NCBI GenBank assembly: GCA_030266985.1
Contig: JAJDJB010000007.1
Location: 1 to 54,402, forward strand
Direction: 5' to 3'
Origin: Synergistaceae bacterium OttesenSCG-928-D05
GTDB taxonomy: Bacteria > Synergistota > Synergistia > Synergistales > Synergistaceae
DNA: 54,402 bases
Shown: in pieces, positions 17,644-25,024 of the stretch
Layout: the number at the start of each line of letters is the position of its first letter
Numbering within the stretch: the stretch's first letter is position 1
The notes under the pieces: generated by a model
The model's input: only the letters and a program-made list of their open reading frames with translations
Database searches by the model: none
Told to the model about the DNA's origin: nothing
Translations under genes and position numbers: made by a program

Positions 17644-17656
17644 TTTAATCTCCTCC

Positions 17657-18739
17657 TTAGTCGATCCGGTTCAGGAAAACCGTACCGACGCCAAGACAGA
17701 AAACCAGGCCGATGATCGTTGCCGGTATGCCGAACGCGCCCACGCCGTTACCGGAGCTTGCGAGACTGAAATTATGCGCGAATGCCGCTGCCACTAGCAT
17801 GCCGACGAAGAAAACGCCCGCGTCAGAATCGCCCTCGCCGGACATGATGAGCATGCGCCCGGGGCACCCGCCCGCAAGCGTGAACGCCAGCCCTGAAAGT
17901 ACCATGCCGAGGAAATTCCACAGTTGCATCGTATGCGCCACAGGCTGCCCCGCAAACCCGGCCTTGAACTGACCGAGCGCCAGGTTTGTCACAAACGCCG
18001 CAAACGTGAACGCGACAATTCCTTTGAAAAGGTGCGAATCACGCAGCATGATCAGATCGCGAAGTGCGCCGACCGTACAGAAACGGCTGCGCTGTGCCAA
18101 AAATCCTACGACAAGTCCCGCCGCCATCGAAATCCAGACGGGCGCGTGCATCGAGCCGGGCCCCGTCGTCGAAAAGAATACCGGCCCCGTTTTTTCCGGG
18201 CCGAACAGAGGTTTTCCAAAAAGCAGCGCCAAAATCGCAAGCGCAATCAGCGGCATCACAGCGCCCGCCCATTTCGGACAAGGGCGCGCGGCGCCGAGGC
18301 TGAACCCGCGATACAGGAACGCGATGCCGATTGACGTACCGGCCACAAGTCCCGCGATGCCAGCGAGCGCGTTCCAGTCGCCGCCCGCGAGACGCAAATA
18401 CGCGCGCCAGGGGCAGCCGAGGAACACAAGGGCGCCGATCATCGAAAAGAAACCAAGCCCGAAGCGCACCATCGGGGACGAACCGCCGCGCGGACGATAC
18501 TCCCCGAAGAACATTGCGGAAGCAAACGCGCCCAGAATAAATCCGGGAATCTCAGGACGCAGATACTGCACGATACCTGCGCGGTGCAGGCCGAGAGCGC
18601 CTGCGATATCGCGCGTGAAACAGGCGACGCAAAACCCCATATTGCCCGGATTGCCGAATTTAACAAGAAACGCCGCGATTACACCAAGAATCAGGCCCGC
18701 AACGGCGGGACCGTTTTTAGACATCAGAATACGATTCAT
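17657..18739 (-). CDS. yedE: YedE-type selenium/sulfur transporter
   Basis: A 360-residue inner-membrane protein of the YeeE/YedE family, built as two related halves of several helices. Conserved cysteines are GFCVACFTRD, LGCPWRAYLR in half one, and RSRFCTVGALRD, GGCPGRMLIM in half two. TIGR-type YedE proteins of this kind are proposed selenium transporters, because they occur in selenium-using genomes; thiosulfate uptake is the alternative. The ATG has GGAGG about 7 bases upstream. The 5' leader of about 210 bases can fold into a pseudoknot (18740-18951), so RNA control is likely. No selD or selA lies in this window. Confidence 0.85.
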   Translation of the reverse strand: MNRILMSKNGPAVAGLILGVIAAFLVKFGNPGNMGFCVACFTRDIAGALGLHRAGIVQYLRPEIPGFILGAFASAMFFGEYRPRGGSSPMVRFGLGFFSMIGALVFLGCPWRAYLRLAGGDWNALAGIAGLVAGTSIGIAFLYRGFSLGAARPCPKWAGAVMPLIALAILALLFGKPLFGPEKTGPVFFSTTGPGSMHAPVWISMAAGLVVGFLAQRSRFCTVGALRDLIMLRDSHLFKGIVAFTFAAFVTNLALGQFKAGFAGQPVAHTMQLWNFLGMVLSGLAFTLAGGCPGRMLIMSGEGDSDAGVFFVGMLVAAAFAHNFSLASSGNGVGAFGIPATIIGLVFCLGVGTVFLNRID

Positions 18740-18951
18740 ATTTCCCTCCAGAAAAAATGCAAAAATAGAAGAACCTCCGAGAAAGAGGCTGCCTGCTTAG
18801 AAATTTAAAAAGAGAAGACGTGAAGCGAGGAAAAACTTCCGAGACAGGACGACAATAAGCGACGACCCCCGACCGGGGAAACGGAAACCCTAGATCACGT
18901 CATTGCCGAACCTCCTCGCAGCTTGTCACTTGCGACAAGAAATAATTTTAT
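18740..18951 (-). ncRNA. Structured 5' leader of yedE, riboswitch candidate
   Basis: The leader begins past a TATAAT box (18963-18958, minus strand). Reading on the minus strand: a hairpin CTTGTC/GACAAG (18939-18922); segment A GCGAGGA (18919-18913); segment B GACGTGA (18901-18895); then CTAGGGTTTCCG and a CCCC-GGTC-GGGG hairpin; then A' TCCTCGC (18831-18825) and B' TCACGTC (18823-18817). A pairs with A' and B with B', each 7 bp perfect, in A-B-A'-B' order, which is a pseudoknot. A weaker hairpin precedes the yedE ribosome site. It matches no riboswitch class I can recall. The rest of the gap up to 19070 shows nothing else. Confidence 0.5.
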
Positions 18952-19069
18952 AAAAATATTATACAAGTTTGTAGACGCTAATTTTAAAACGGCAGTCCGC
19001 AAATCCCGTTTTTTCCATGTTTTATGCAAAAATCGACCTGCGCGGCGGCGTTTTTTTGCGAGAAAACAA

Positions 19070-19095
19070 CAAAAAAGCCGCCCAGCGGGCGGCTT
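19070..19095 (-). terminator. Intrinsic terminator
   Basis: AGCCGCCC (19076-19083) pairs with GGGCGGCT (19087-19094). On the minus strand six T follow. It ends the aquaporin gene. Confidence 0.85.
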
Positions 19096-19120
19096 CTTCA
19101 GTATATAGAAGGAAGTTCTT

Positions 19121-19792
19121 TTATTCAGATTTGATCAAACGGTAAAGCGCGAACGCGACCGCCGCGCCAACAATCGGACCCACGATGAAGACCCAAACGT
19201 TCGTCAGTGCCGCACCGCCCGCAAAAAGTGCTGGGCCGATGCTCCTCGCCGGATTGACCGACGTCCCCGTGAGCGGAATGCCCACGATGTGGACGAATGT
19301 CAGCGTGAGGCCGATCACGATACCAGCGACGCTCGCCTTCGAAGCATCCGCCGTAACGCCCAGAATCGTGAAAATAAAAATCGCAGTTAGTACCACTTCA
19401 ACAAAAAGCGCACCCATAACGCCGCCCGCATTCGCCACGCCGTTTGAACCGAGCCCGCCCGTCAAGTCCTGCAGTCCGAAACAAAGCAACGTTTTCAGCG
19501 CGGCCGCCGCGATGATTGCGCCTACTACCTGCGCCGCAACATAGCCAATGAAATCCTTTCCGTCCAGCCGCCTATCCAACAGCATCGCGAATGACACCGC
19601 GGGGTTGATGTGACAACCCGAAACACCGCCGATCACATATGCCGCCGCCACGATCGAAAGCCCGAACGCAAACGCGACCGCAAGGTGTCCGCCCGGCGCG
19701 CCCGTGCCAAGAAACATGGCGCTCGCGCAGCCCATGAAGGTCAGGATAAAAGTTCCGATACATTCCGCTAGATATTTCTTTGAATTGCCCAT
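19121..19792 (-). CDS. aqpZ: Aquaporin Z-like water channel
   Basis: A 223-residue MIP channel with six membrane helices and both half-helix motifs: NPA in GCHINPAVSF and NPA in GTSVNPARSIGP. The His in TFVHIVGIPLTGTSVNPARS and the Arg after the second NPA are the narrow, water-selective filter residues of AqpZ, rather than the wider glycerol type. ATG 19792 is the only in-frame start near AGGAG (12 bases upstream). It is transcribed alone. A perfect inverted repeat, TGTTTAAA-GACA-TTTAAACA (19892-19911), lies upstream and may be regulatory. Confidence 0.93.
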   Translation of the reverse strand: MGNSKKYLAECIGTFILTFMGCASAMFLGTGAPGGHLAVAFAFGLSIVAAAYVIGGVSGCHINPAVSFAMLLDRRLDGKDFIGYVAAQVVGAIIAAAALKTLLCFGLQDLTGGLGSNGVANAGGVMGALFVEVVLTAIFIFTILGVTADASKASVAGIVIGLTLTFVHIVGIPLTGTSVNPARSIGPALFAGGAALTNVWVFIVGPIVGAAVAFALYRLIKSE

Positions 19793-19925
19793 AACAACAA
19801 CACGCTCCTGTGGTGAAATCAAAAACGCTGTCTAGTATATTGTTCCCGCCTCAAAAATAAATCGTGGTTTTCACGGAGAATACGGCATTTGTGTTTAAAG
19901 ACATTTAAACAATAGACGCCGCAAA

Positions 19926-20400
19926 ATTCAAACATCTGTTTGAATTTGTACTTTTTCAAAAAACGCGTAGAAAAAATATCGCAGCCAAATTCAAACATTT
20001 GTGTGAATTTAAAAACGATAGCGCAGGAAATTCAAACATCTGTTTGAATTCGTGCTTTTTCAAAAAACGCGTAGAAAAAATATCGCAGCCAAATTCAAAC
20101 ATTCGTGTGAATTTAAAAAACGACAGCGCAGGAAATTCAAACACCTGTTTGAATTCGTGCTTTTTCAAAAAACGCGTAGAAAAAATATCGCAACCGAATT
20201 CAAACATTCGTGTGAATTTAAAAAACGACAGCGCAGGAAATTCAAACATCTGTTTGAATTTGTACTTTTTCAAAAAACGCATAGAAAAAATATCGCAGCC
20301 AAATTCAAACATTCGTGTGAATTTAAAAAACGACAACGCAGGAAATTTCGAACATCTGTTTGAAATTGCGTTTTTCAAAAAATCTGTGAAACAAAAATCC
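19926..20400. repeat. Tandem array of 105-bp units with paired palindromes
   Basis: Four full units and one partial unit start at 19926, 20030, 20135, 20240 and 20345. Three are exactly 105 bp; the first is 104 (one A missing). Each unit holds palindrome 1, ATTCAAACATCTGTTTGAAT, then an A/T-rich spacer with AAAAAACGCGTAGAAAAAAT, then palindrome 2, AAATTCAAACATTCGTGTG plus AATTT. Both share the half-site TTCAAACA, giving about nine near-identical sites. It lies between aqpZ and the C39-like gene in a 642-base gap with no other gene. Because 105 is divisible by three, several frames stay open, but none has a convincing start. Confidence 0.9.
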
Positions 20401-20434
20401 GTAAGGAGAAGCTATCGCTCTAAAATTGCCTCGC

Positions 20435-21067
20435 TTATCTCATATATACAAAACCGCCGCCGAGAACGGTGCTGTTATACCAGATTGTGAGGTCGATGCG
20501 CTTTGTTTTTCCTTCGTCCATGATCTCGATGTATGCCTGACCGCCTTCACGTTCAAGCGACAGCACCGTGACCCAGTGCCATTCGTCGAGGTTTTTTTCT
20601 TCTCCGCTGTCGAGATTCAGGTACGCGACGGGAATGTCGCGTTCGAGCGCTTCTTCCAGAAAGTTGACAACGGTGGTGAAGCATGGGCGTTCGGACGCGG
20701 GGTTGTGCATGTCGATGATTGCGCAGCGGCGCACGCGGAGTCCGTTGTCCTGCGCGTAGGCCAGCAGTCCTTTGTAGAAAAGATCGGTCGATGGCAGACC
20801 GCGCTGGCGGGATGGCGTGACGTAGAGCCACAGTTCTTCCATCAGCGAGAGGAAATGCGCTTTATCGACAGGGCCGGAAGCCCCGGTTTCGGAAGCGAGC
20901 GAGTATGAGACGAGGTTTGACGCAACGACCGGGCCGCAGCCGGCGTGGCGCTGAAATTCGTCTCTGTACCATTCCTGGTTGCCGCCCAAATGGGTCTCAC
21001 CGGTTACCATGTCCACGATGTTAAAGAATTCCGGGTGCTTCAAAGCTACTTTTTTTATTTCACTCAC
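20435..21067 (-). CDS. Papain-like (C39-type) cysteine-protease-fold protein
   Basis: A 210-residue protein without signal peptide or membrane segment. The motif QRHAGCGPVVASNLVSY resembles the catalytic Cys block (Cys-Gly-Pro) of C39-like peptidases, and DEWHWVTVLSL supplies a His about 120 residues later, followed by an acidic patch (IEIMDEGKTK) that could give the third residue. Such proteins may be peptidases or inactive fold relatives. Start GTG 21067 with an AGGGAT stretch close upstream. The 3' end runs into the repeat array. Function is an inference from fold motifs. Confidence 0.65.
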   Translation of the reverse strand: MSEIKKVALKHPEFFNIVDMVTGETHLGGNQEWYRDEFQRHAGCGPVVASNLVSYSLASETGASGPVDKAHFLSLMEELWLYVTPSRQRGLPSTDLFYKGLLAYAQDNGLRVRRCAIIDMHNPASERPCFTTVVNFLEEALERDIPVAYLNLDSGEEKNLDEWHWVTVLSLEREGGQAYIEIMDEGKTKRIDLTIWYNSTVLGGGFVYMR

Positions 21068-21158
21068 ATCCCTGATTGCCGAAACGAGGGGGTTTCGATT
21101 TCTTTTCTGCGCCCCTATATTGTAACAAAAAAACGCATTGGCCGTGCTGGAGTTCGCG

Positions 21159-21887
21159 TTACTGCTTCTCCGTGCCTCCGCTTCTGACTTCTACCTCGAA
21201 ATCGACGTGCGGCACGGGGCGCTGCTCTTCTTCGCCCTTGAGGCGGCGGACTTCCCGGCGCAAGGCGTGGATTTCTTCTTCCATGCGCAGGATGTGGGGC
21301 CATATTTGCTCCGGGCTGACGCAGACGAGGTCGTCTTCGGTGCGTTTCCCGTCGATTTTGATAATGCGCGCGCGCATGCCTGTGACGGTGGAGTTCGCGG
21401 GTACGCTTTTCAAAACCGCGCTATTCGCGCCGATGCGCGAATTATCGCCGATGGTAATGGGGCCGAGTATTTTTGCGCCGCTTCCGACGAACACATTGTT
21501 GCCGAGCGTCGGGTGGCGTTTTTTTGTTTTTTCGTTGCCCGTGCCGCCCAGTGTCACGCCCTGGTAGAGCGTCACGTTTTCGCCGATTTCCGCGGTTTCT
21601 CCGATGACGATACCAGCGCCGTGGTCGATGAAGAATCCCGGTCCAATCTCCGCGCCCGGATGAATTTCAACGCCGGTCCACCAGCGCACGAAGAGCGACA
21701 AAAAACGCGGCAGCACAGGGATGCCGAATTTTTTATGCAGAACGTGTATTCCGCGATGGCACGTGATTGCGAGGAAACCCGGCGTACAGAGCAGGACCTC
21801 AAGCGTCCCGCGGAACCCGTCTGGAATCGCGGGGTCATTGCGTTTTGCTGCCTCGTAATCGCTTTTGATATATTCCCATGCCGTCAT
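21159..21887 (-). CDS. cysE: Serine O-acetyltransferase
   Basis: A 242-residue enzyme that makes O-acetylserine from serine and acetyl-CoA, the first step of cysteine synthesis. The N-terminal helices are followed by the left-handed beta-helix with hexapeptide repeats (IHPGAEIGPGFFIDHGAGIVIGE, where His is catalytic, and GVTLGG). The C-terminal extension, about 60 residues and highly charged (EEEIHALRREVRRLKGEEE), may be coiled coil and is longer than usual. ATG 21887 has GGAG 8 bases upstream. It is preceded by a leader peptide with three Cys codons and a terminator, so attenuation by cysteine supply is expected. Confidence 0.94.
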   Translation of the reverse strand: MTAWEYIKSDYEAAKRNDPAIPDGFRGTLEVLLCTPGFLAITCHRGIHVLHKKFGIPVLPRFLSLFVRWWTGVEIHPGAEIGPGFFIDHGAGIVIGETAEIGENVTLYQGVTLGGTGNEKTKKRHPTLGNNVFVGSGAKILGPITIGDNSRIGANSAVLKSVPANSTVTGMRARIIKIDGKRTEDDLVCVSPEQIWPHILRMEEEIHALRREVRRLKGEEEQRPVPHVDFEVEVRSGGTEKQ

Positions 21888-21910
21888 GCTGATCACTCCA
21901 GTTTGTCAAA

Positions 21911-21942
21911 ATAAAAAAACCTGCCATTACGCGGCAGGTTTT
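21911..21942 (-). terminator. cysE attenuator terminator
   Basis: AAAACCTGCC and GGCAGGTTTT form a 10-bp stem with a 7-base loop, and on the minus strand seven T follow. It ends about 25 bases before the cysE start, inside the leader, so it can only act as an attenuator. Confidence 0.8.
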
Positions 21943-22005
21943 AATTACAAAAGTAAATTTGGTTTGCCGCTTAGCCTGTTCCGCCGCGGCACGCGCCGAT
22001 GCGGG

Positions 22006-22071
22006 TCACTCGATGAGAGCACCCGGACAACAGCACGCGATTGTGATAATGGTGAAAGTCGTATTTGTCAT
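22006..22071 (-). CDS. Cysteine leader peptide of cysE
   Basis: A 21-residue open frame: MTNTTFTIITIA, then three consecutive cysteine codons TGC TGT TGT (22027-22035), then PGALIE and TGA. After the Cys codons a stem forms around the stop (GGGTGCTC with GAGTGACCC, one bulge), then more GC-rich hairpins, then the attenuator terminator. It is too short for a standalone protein and fits a ribosome-stalling sensor: low cysteinyl-tRNA stalls the ribosome and prevents termination before cysE. The promoter puts the transcript start at or within a few bases of its ATG, so the mRNA is probably leaderless, which explains the lack of a ribosome site. Confidence 0.72.
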   Translation of the reverse strand: MTNTTFTIITIACCCPGALIE

Positions 22072-22078
22072 GAGGGTA

Positions 22079-22107
22079 ATTCTAACCTGCTTTTCCGGAA
22101 AAGACAA
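22079..22107 (-). promoter_or_regulatory. cysE promoter with 14-bp palindromic operator
   Basis: On the minus strand TTGTCT (22107-22102) and TAGAAT (22084-22079) are exactly 17 bp apart. The spacer holds the perfect palindrome CTTTTCCGGAAAAG (22090-22103), well placed for a repressor. The expected start of transcription falls at the leader peptide ATG. Confidence 0.65.
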
Positions 22108-22108
22108 G

Positions 22109-22136
22109 TAAAAAAGCGGCTCTGTGCGAGCCGCCG
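22109..22136 (-). terminator. Intrinsic terminator
   Basis: GCGGCTC (22116-22122) pairs with GAGCCGC (22128-22134). On the minus strand six T follow. It ends the TAXI gene, just upstream of the cysE promoter. Confidence 0.8.
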
Positions 22137-22159
22137 TAAAAATGGTGTCAAATTTGCGT

Positions 22160-23155
22160 TTATTTTTCCTTGTGTTCGTTCCAGAATTTCACCGCGCCAG
22201 GGTGTGCCGCAACGGTTTCGGGCAGCGCCGTTTCCGGGGAAAGTTCTTCTACGTCCTTGGCGACCAGTTCGATTTCGCCCTTGTACTGCCAGAGCGTTTT
22301 GCACAATTCGTAGACAATGTCGTCCGGCAGACTTTTGCGGACTGCGAGGCAGATGGGCAGGCCAACGGTACGAATCGGAATGGAAATCCCCGCGTGCATG
22401 CTCGGATTCAGCACGGCGGTCGTCGTTCCGTAGTCGCGCGCCAGCGAGCGCAGGGAGCTGTTGTCTATCTGCAGTATTTCATAATCCACGAGCCCGTCGA
22501 GCTGACGAAGCGCGGCAACGTTTTTACCCAGCACGAGCACGAAGATGTCGACGTGCCCTTCCACCAGCATTTCCATTCCCGCTTCGTAGGATGTGTATTC
22601 GACGCGTCCGCCCGCGCTTTTAATGGAATCGTAGGTCACGTTATAGCATTCTTTGAGAAGGCTTCGCAGGACGGATTCCACGCCTGTCCCCGGCTTCAGC
22701 GTCGCCATACGCACCGGCAGTTTTTTGTCAAAGAGGTCGCTCAGCAGGAAAATGCGGTTTCTTTCAACAAAATCCTTGCGCGCGATGAAGCAGATGTACT
22801 GCTCGAACAGATTTGTCATTACGACGACGTCATCTGTCTTCGAACTCGATCGGTCGGTATTTCCGCGGCGCATGGACTCGAGGAACGGAACGTAGGTTAT
22901 GCCAATATCGCCCTTGCCGTTTTTGATGTCCGTGAGGTTCGAAACCGCGCCGCCCATCAGGCAGTTCGTGGGCAGGACTTCTTTTGCCCAGACGCTGCTG
23001 ATTGCACTGCCCATCGTGGTCCAGTTGCTGCCCGGAGAGCCCGCCAACAGAGTGAGTTGTTTCGGCGTGTCTGCAGATGGCGCAGCCCATGCGCATCCGG
23101 CGGCAATGCCGAGCAGGAATAAAAGTAAAATTAGAAATGATTTTTTCTTTATCAT
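22160..23155 (-). CDS. TAXI-family TRAP transporter solute-binding protein
   Basis: A 331-residue periplasmic binding protein. The signal segment FLILLLFLLGIAAGCAWAAP could be cleaved after AWA or lipidated at the Cys; the lipobox is weak. The mature start (LTLLAGSPGSNWTTMGSAIS) and SNLTDIKNGKGDIGITY match TAXI proteins that deliver dicarboxylates or amino acids such as glutamate to TRAP permeases. No TRAP membrane subunit lies in the window, so it may work with a permease encoded elsewhere. The ligand cannot be determined. A TATAAT box (23220-23215, minus strand) precedes it. Confidence 0.85.
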   Translation of the reverse strand: MIKKKSFLILLLFLLGIAAGCAWAAPSADTPKQLTLLAGSPGSNWTTMGSAISSVWAKEVLPTNCLMGGAVSNLTDIKNGKGDIGITYVPFLESMRRGNTDRSSSKTDDVVVMTNLFEQYICFIARKDFVERNRIFLLSDLFDKKLPVRMATLKPGTGVESVLRSLLKECYNVTYDSIKSAGGRVEYTSYEAGMEMLVEGHVDIFVLVLGKNVAALRQLDGLVDYEILQIDNSSLRSLARDYGTTTAVLNPSMHAGISIPIRTVGLPICLAVRKSLPDDIVYELCKTLWQYKGEIELVAKDVEELSPETALPETVAAHPGAVKFWNEHKEK

Positions 23156-23203
23156 TGGTCTTCTTCGCCCCGTTATAATCGATACTTTTGATAATGTTTG
23201 CTC

Positions 23204-23242
23204 AACAACTAAATATTATAACGCTATAAATCAAAAAGTAAA
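23204..23242 (-). promoter_or_regulatory. TAXI gene promoter
   Basis: On the minus strand a perfect TATAAT (23220-23215) with a weak -35, TTTACT (23242-23237), 16 bp upstream. AT-rich throughout. Confidence 0.4.
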
Positions 23243-23269
23243 TGAGGGGATATTTTTTTGTATATAAAT

Positions 23270-23299
23270 TAAAAGACCCGGATCGCGATCCGGGCCCTT
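23270..23299 (-). terminator. Intrinsic terminator
   Basis: CCCGGATC and GATCCGGG form a perfect stem with a two-base centre. On the minus strand TCTTTTAATTT follows. It ends the flavodoxin-fold gene. Confidence 0.7.
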
Positions 23300-23306
23300 T
23301 CGCCTA

Positions 23307-23888
23307 TTAGTTCTCCGCGACTTTGTCCAGCACGCCCGCGAATCGTTTGCCTGTGTTGAACGTGTGTACCATCATCTTGGAATCGGTGATAACGCTGCCT
23401 TTCGCGGGATCTGAACGCAGGTGTCCGACGAAATCCATGCCCGCGAAGTCTGCGATAGACTGGAACGTGTACGCTGCGATCTTTTCTCCGGGCAGCGGCG
23501 CATCTTCCTCGTACTCTTCAAAATAGGCGGTAATCAAAAAGAGCGGTTTGCCGCCGAAATAATCTTTTGTTTTGTAGCCGTACAGCCTGTCGATGAAGAT
23601 TTTCATCTGTGAGGACATTCCCGTCCACCAGACCGGCGTCGCCGCGACGACCGCGTCCGCTTTTTTTACGGCCTTCATGACGTTTGTCATGTCGTCCTGG
23701 TGGACACAAAAATCGCGCTCACCGCACTCGCACTGATTGCACGCGTCGCATGGCCCGATTTTTTTGTCCGCCAGATTCATAACTTCCACTTCCGCACCGC
23801 CCGCTTTCATGCCGGCAGCGAACTCGGACGCAAGCACGGCAGTGTTTCCATTTAATCTGGGACTTCCTTGTAGAACGATTATTTTCAC
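23307..23888 (-). CDS. Flavodoxin-fold NAD(P)H-dependent oxidoreductase
   Basis: A 193-residue FMN-binding protein. The phosphate loop is VLQGSPRLNGNTAVLASEF, and TPVWWTGMSSQMKIFIDRLYG is the signature second FMN segment. Cysteines in GPCDACNQCECGERDFC resemble the motif of iron-sulfur flavoproteins, although the spacing is compact, so an Fe-S cluster is possible but unproven. It acts in the cytoplasm as an electron-transfer or reductive detoxification enzyme. GTG start with GAGGAGGAG 6 bases upstream. It is divergent from exonuclease III. Confidence 0.85.
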   Translation of the reverse strand: MKIIVLQGSPRLNGNTAVLASEFAAGMKAGGAEVEVMNLADKKIGPCDACNQCECGERDFCVHQDDMTNVMKAVKKADAVVAATPVWWTGMSSQMKIFIDRLYGYKTKDYFGGKPLFLITAYFEEYEEDAPLPGEKIAAYTFQSIADFAGMDFVGHLRSDPAKGSVITDSKMMVHTFNTGKRFAGVLDKVAEN

Positions 23889-23964
23889 GCGTGACTCCTC
23901 CTCGTTGCGCCCCTTGCTATAATGGGATCAGAATGCATATATTCATATAGAAAGGAACATGCTC

Positions 23965-24774
23965 ATGTCGCTTGTGAATATTGGAACATTTAACGTGAAC
24001 TCTGTCAAGAGCCGCATGCCAATCCTTGAACGCTATTTAAAATCCGTGGAAGCGCCCGATATTTTGTGTTTGCAGGAGACGAAATGCCAGGACGCGGATT
24101 TTCCCGTCGATTTTTTTAAAAAACTGGGCTACAAATGTGCCTACAAAGGAATGAAGTCCTACAACGGGGTCGCGATCGTTTCGAAAAAAGCGCCTGACAG
24201 CGTTTCGTTCGGGCTCGGCGATGGAGAGGCGGAACCCGCGCGCGCGGAATCAGAGTTAGCGCGCGTTGCAGTGGCGCGTTTTGGCGACTTGAATATCGTG
24301 AACACCTACATTCCGCAGGGCAAGGAGATCGACAATCCGGATTTTCCGTACAAACTGCGCTTTTTCGAGCGCGTTCGAGCGCTTTTCGAGCGGGAGTTCA
24401 AGCCGTCCGACAAGGTGCTTTGGCTGGGTGACCTGAATGTCGCGCCGACGGACATCGACGTGACGAACCCCAAAACGAAAAAAGACCACGTCTGCTTTAC
24501 GCAGGCCGTGAAGGATACGTATGAAAACGTGCTGACGTGGGGCTTCACGGATATTTTTAGAAAATTCAGGCCGAACGAGGGCGAGTTTTCCTTCTGGGAT
24601 TATCGTGTGAAAAATTCGCTGGAACGCAACATCGGCTGGCGCATCGACCATATTCTTGGCACGGCGCCGCTTGTTGAAGTGAGCCAGGACGCATGGGTCG
24701 TGCGCGAGCTGCGGGCCATGGAGCGGCCGTCCGATCATACTGCTGTGGTTGGTTCGTTCAAAATGCAGTTATAA
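23965..24774 (+). CDS. xth: Exodeoxyribonuclease III (AP endonuclease)
   Basis: A 269-residue member of the exonuclease-endonuclease-phosphatase family. It cuts DNA at abasic sites and trims 3' ends in base-excision repair. Motifs: TFNVNSVKSR, LCLQETKC (catalytic Glu), LGDLNVAPTDID (Asp, Asn), WRIDHILG and ERPSDHTAVV (catalytic Asp-His). The start at 23965 has AAAGGAA 8 bases upstream; the ATG at 23959 is too close. The stop TAA lies inside a palindromic element that begins near 24767, so the final residues may derive from that insertion. Confidence 0.94.
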   Translation: MSLVNIGTFNVNSVKSRMPILERYLKSVEAPDILCLQETKCQDADFPVDFFKKLGYKCAYKGMKSYNGVAIVSKKAPDSVSFGLGDGEAEPARAESELARVAVARFGDLNIVNTYIPQGKEIDNPDFPYKLRFFERVRALFEREFKPSDKVLWLGDLNVAPTDIDVTNPKTKKDHVCFTQAVKDTYENVLTWGFTDIFRKFRPNEGEFSFWDYRVKNSLERNIGWRIDHILGTAPLVEVSQDAWVVRELRAMERPSDHTAVVGSFKMQL

Positions 24775-24886
24775 GCGCTATTAACTTCACAATACAAAGC
24801 CCCGGGATCCTTAGCGTAGAGAAAAAAACGCTTTCGATCCCGGGGCTTCGCATTGCATCGCTACTGGCACTTCTAACTGTTGAGTG
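24767..24886. repeat. Palindromic repeat element, copy 1
   Basis: A hairpin-like element of about 115 bp. The left arm starts GCAGTTATAAGC and ends GCCCCGGGATC; the right arm starts GATCCCGGGGC and ends TTCTAACTG. The arms match over about 46 bp with mismatches, 13 bp of the core exactly. The loop holds an inner stem (AGCGT-ACGCT). Its left end supplies the xth stop codon. A related left arm recurs at 25679. It resembles a MITE or a palindromic unit; it codes for nothing. Confidence 0.6.
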
Positions 24887-25024
24887 AAGACGAAAAGGCG
24901 AAATCAAAAAAATTAGGATCATGCGCAGTGATGTGAAAAAGTTCTTCCCGAAAAACGCGAGAAACGAAGTATGATGTGAGTATGATGGAGATGTATATAA
25001 GAAGAAGCGAGGGGATTTGGAGTG

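Noticed and set aside
18740-18951. ykkC (guanidine-type) riboswitch or selC tRNA in the yedE leader
   Set aside because: Only the CTAGGGT string matches ykkC; the GGGAYAAAAG-type end is absent. No tRNA-Sec fold or TCA anticodon loop is present.
19926-20400. CRISPR array
   Set aside because: Units are 105 bp and conserved over their whole length; there are no variable spacers and no cas genes.
19956-20490. Open frames on both strands through the 105-bp repeats, giving 35-residue protein repeats
   Set aside because: They arise because 105 is divisible by three. No ribosome site, and the residues (Phe, Lys, Asn) reflect base composition.
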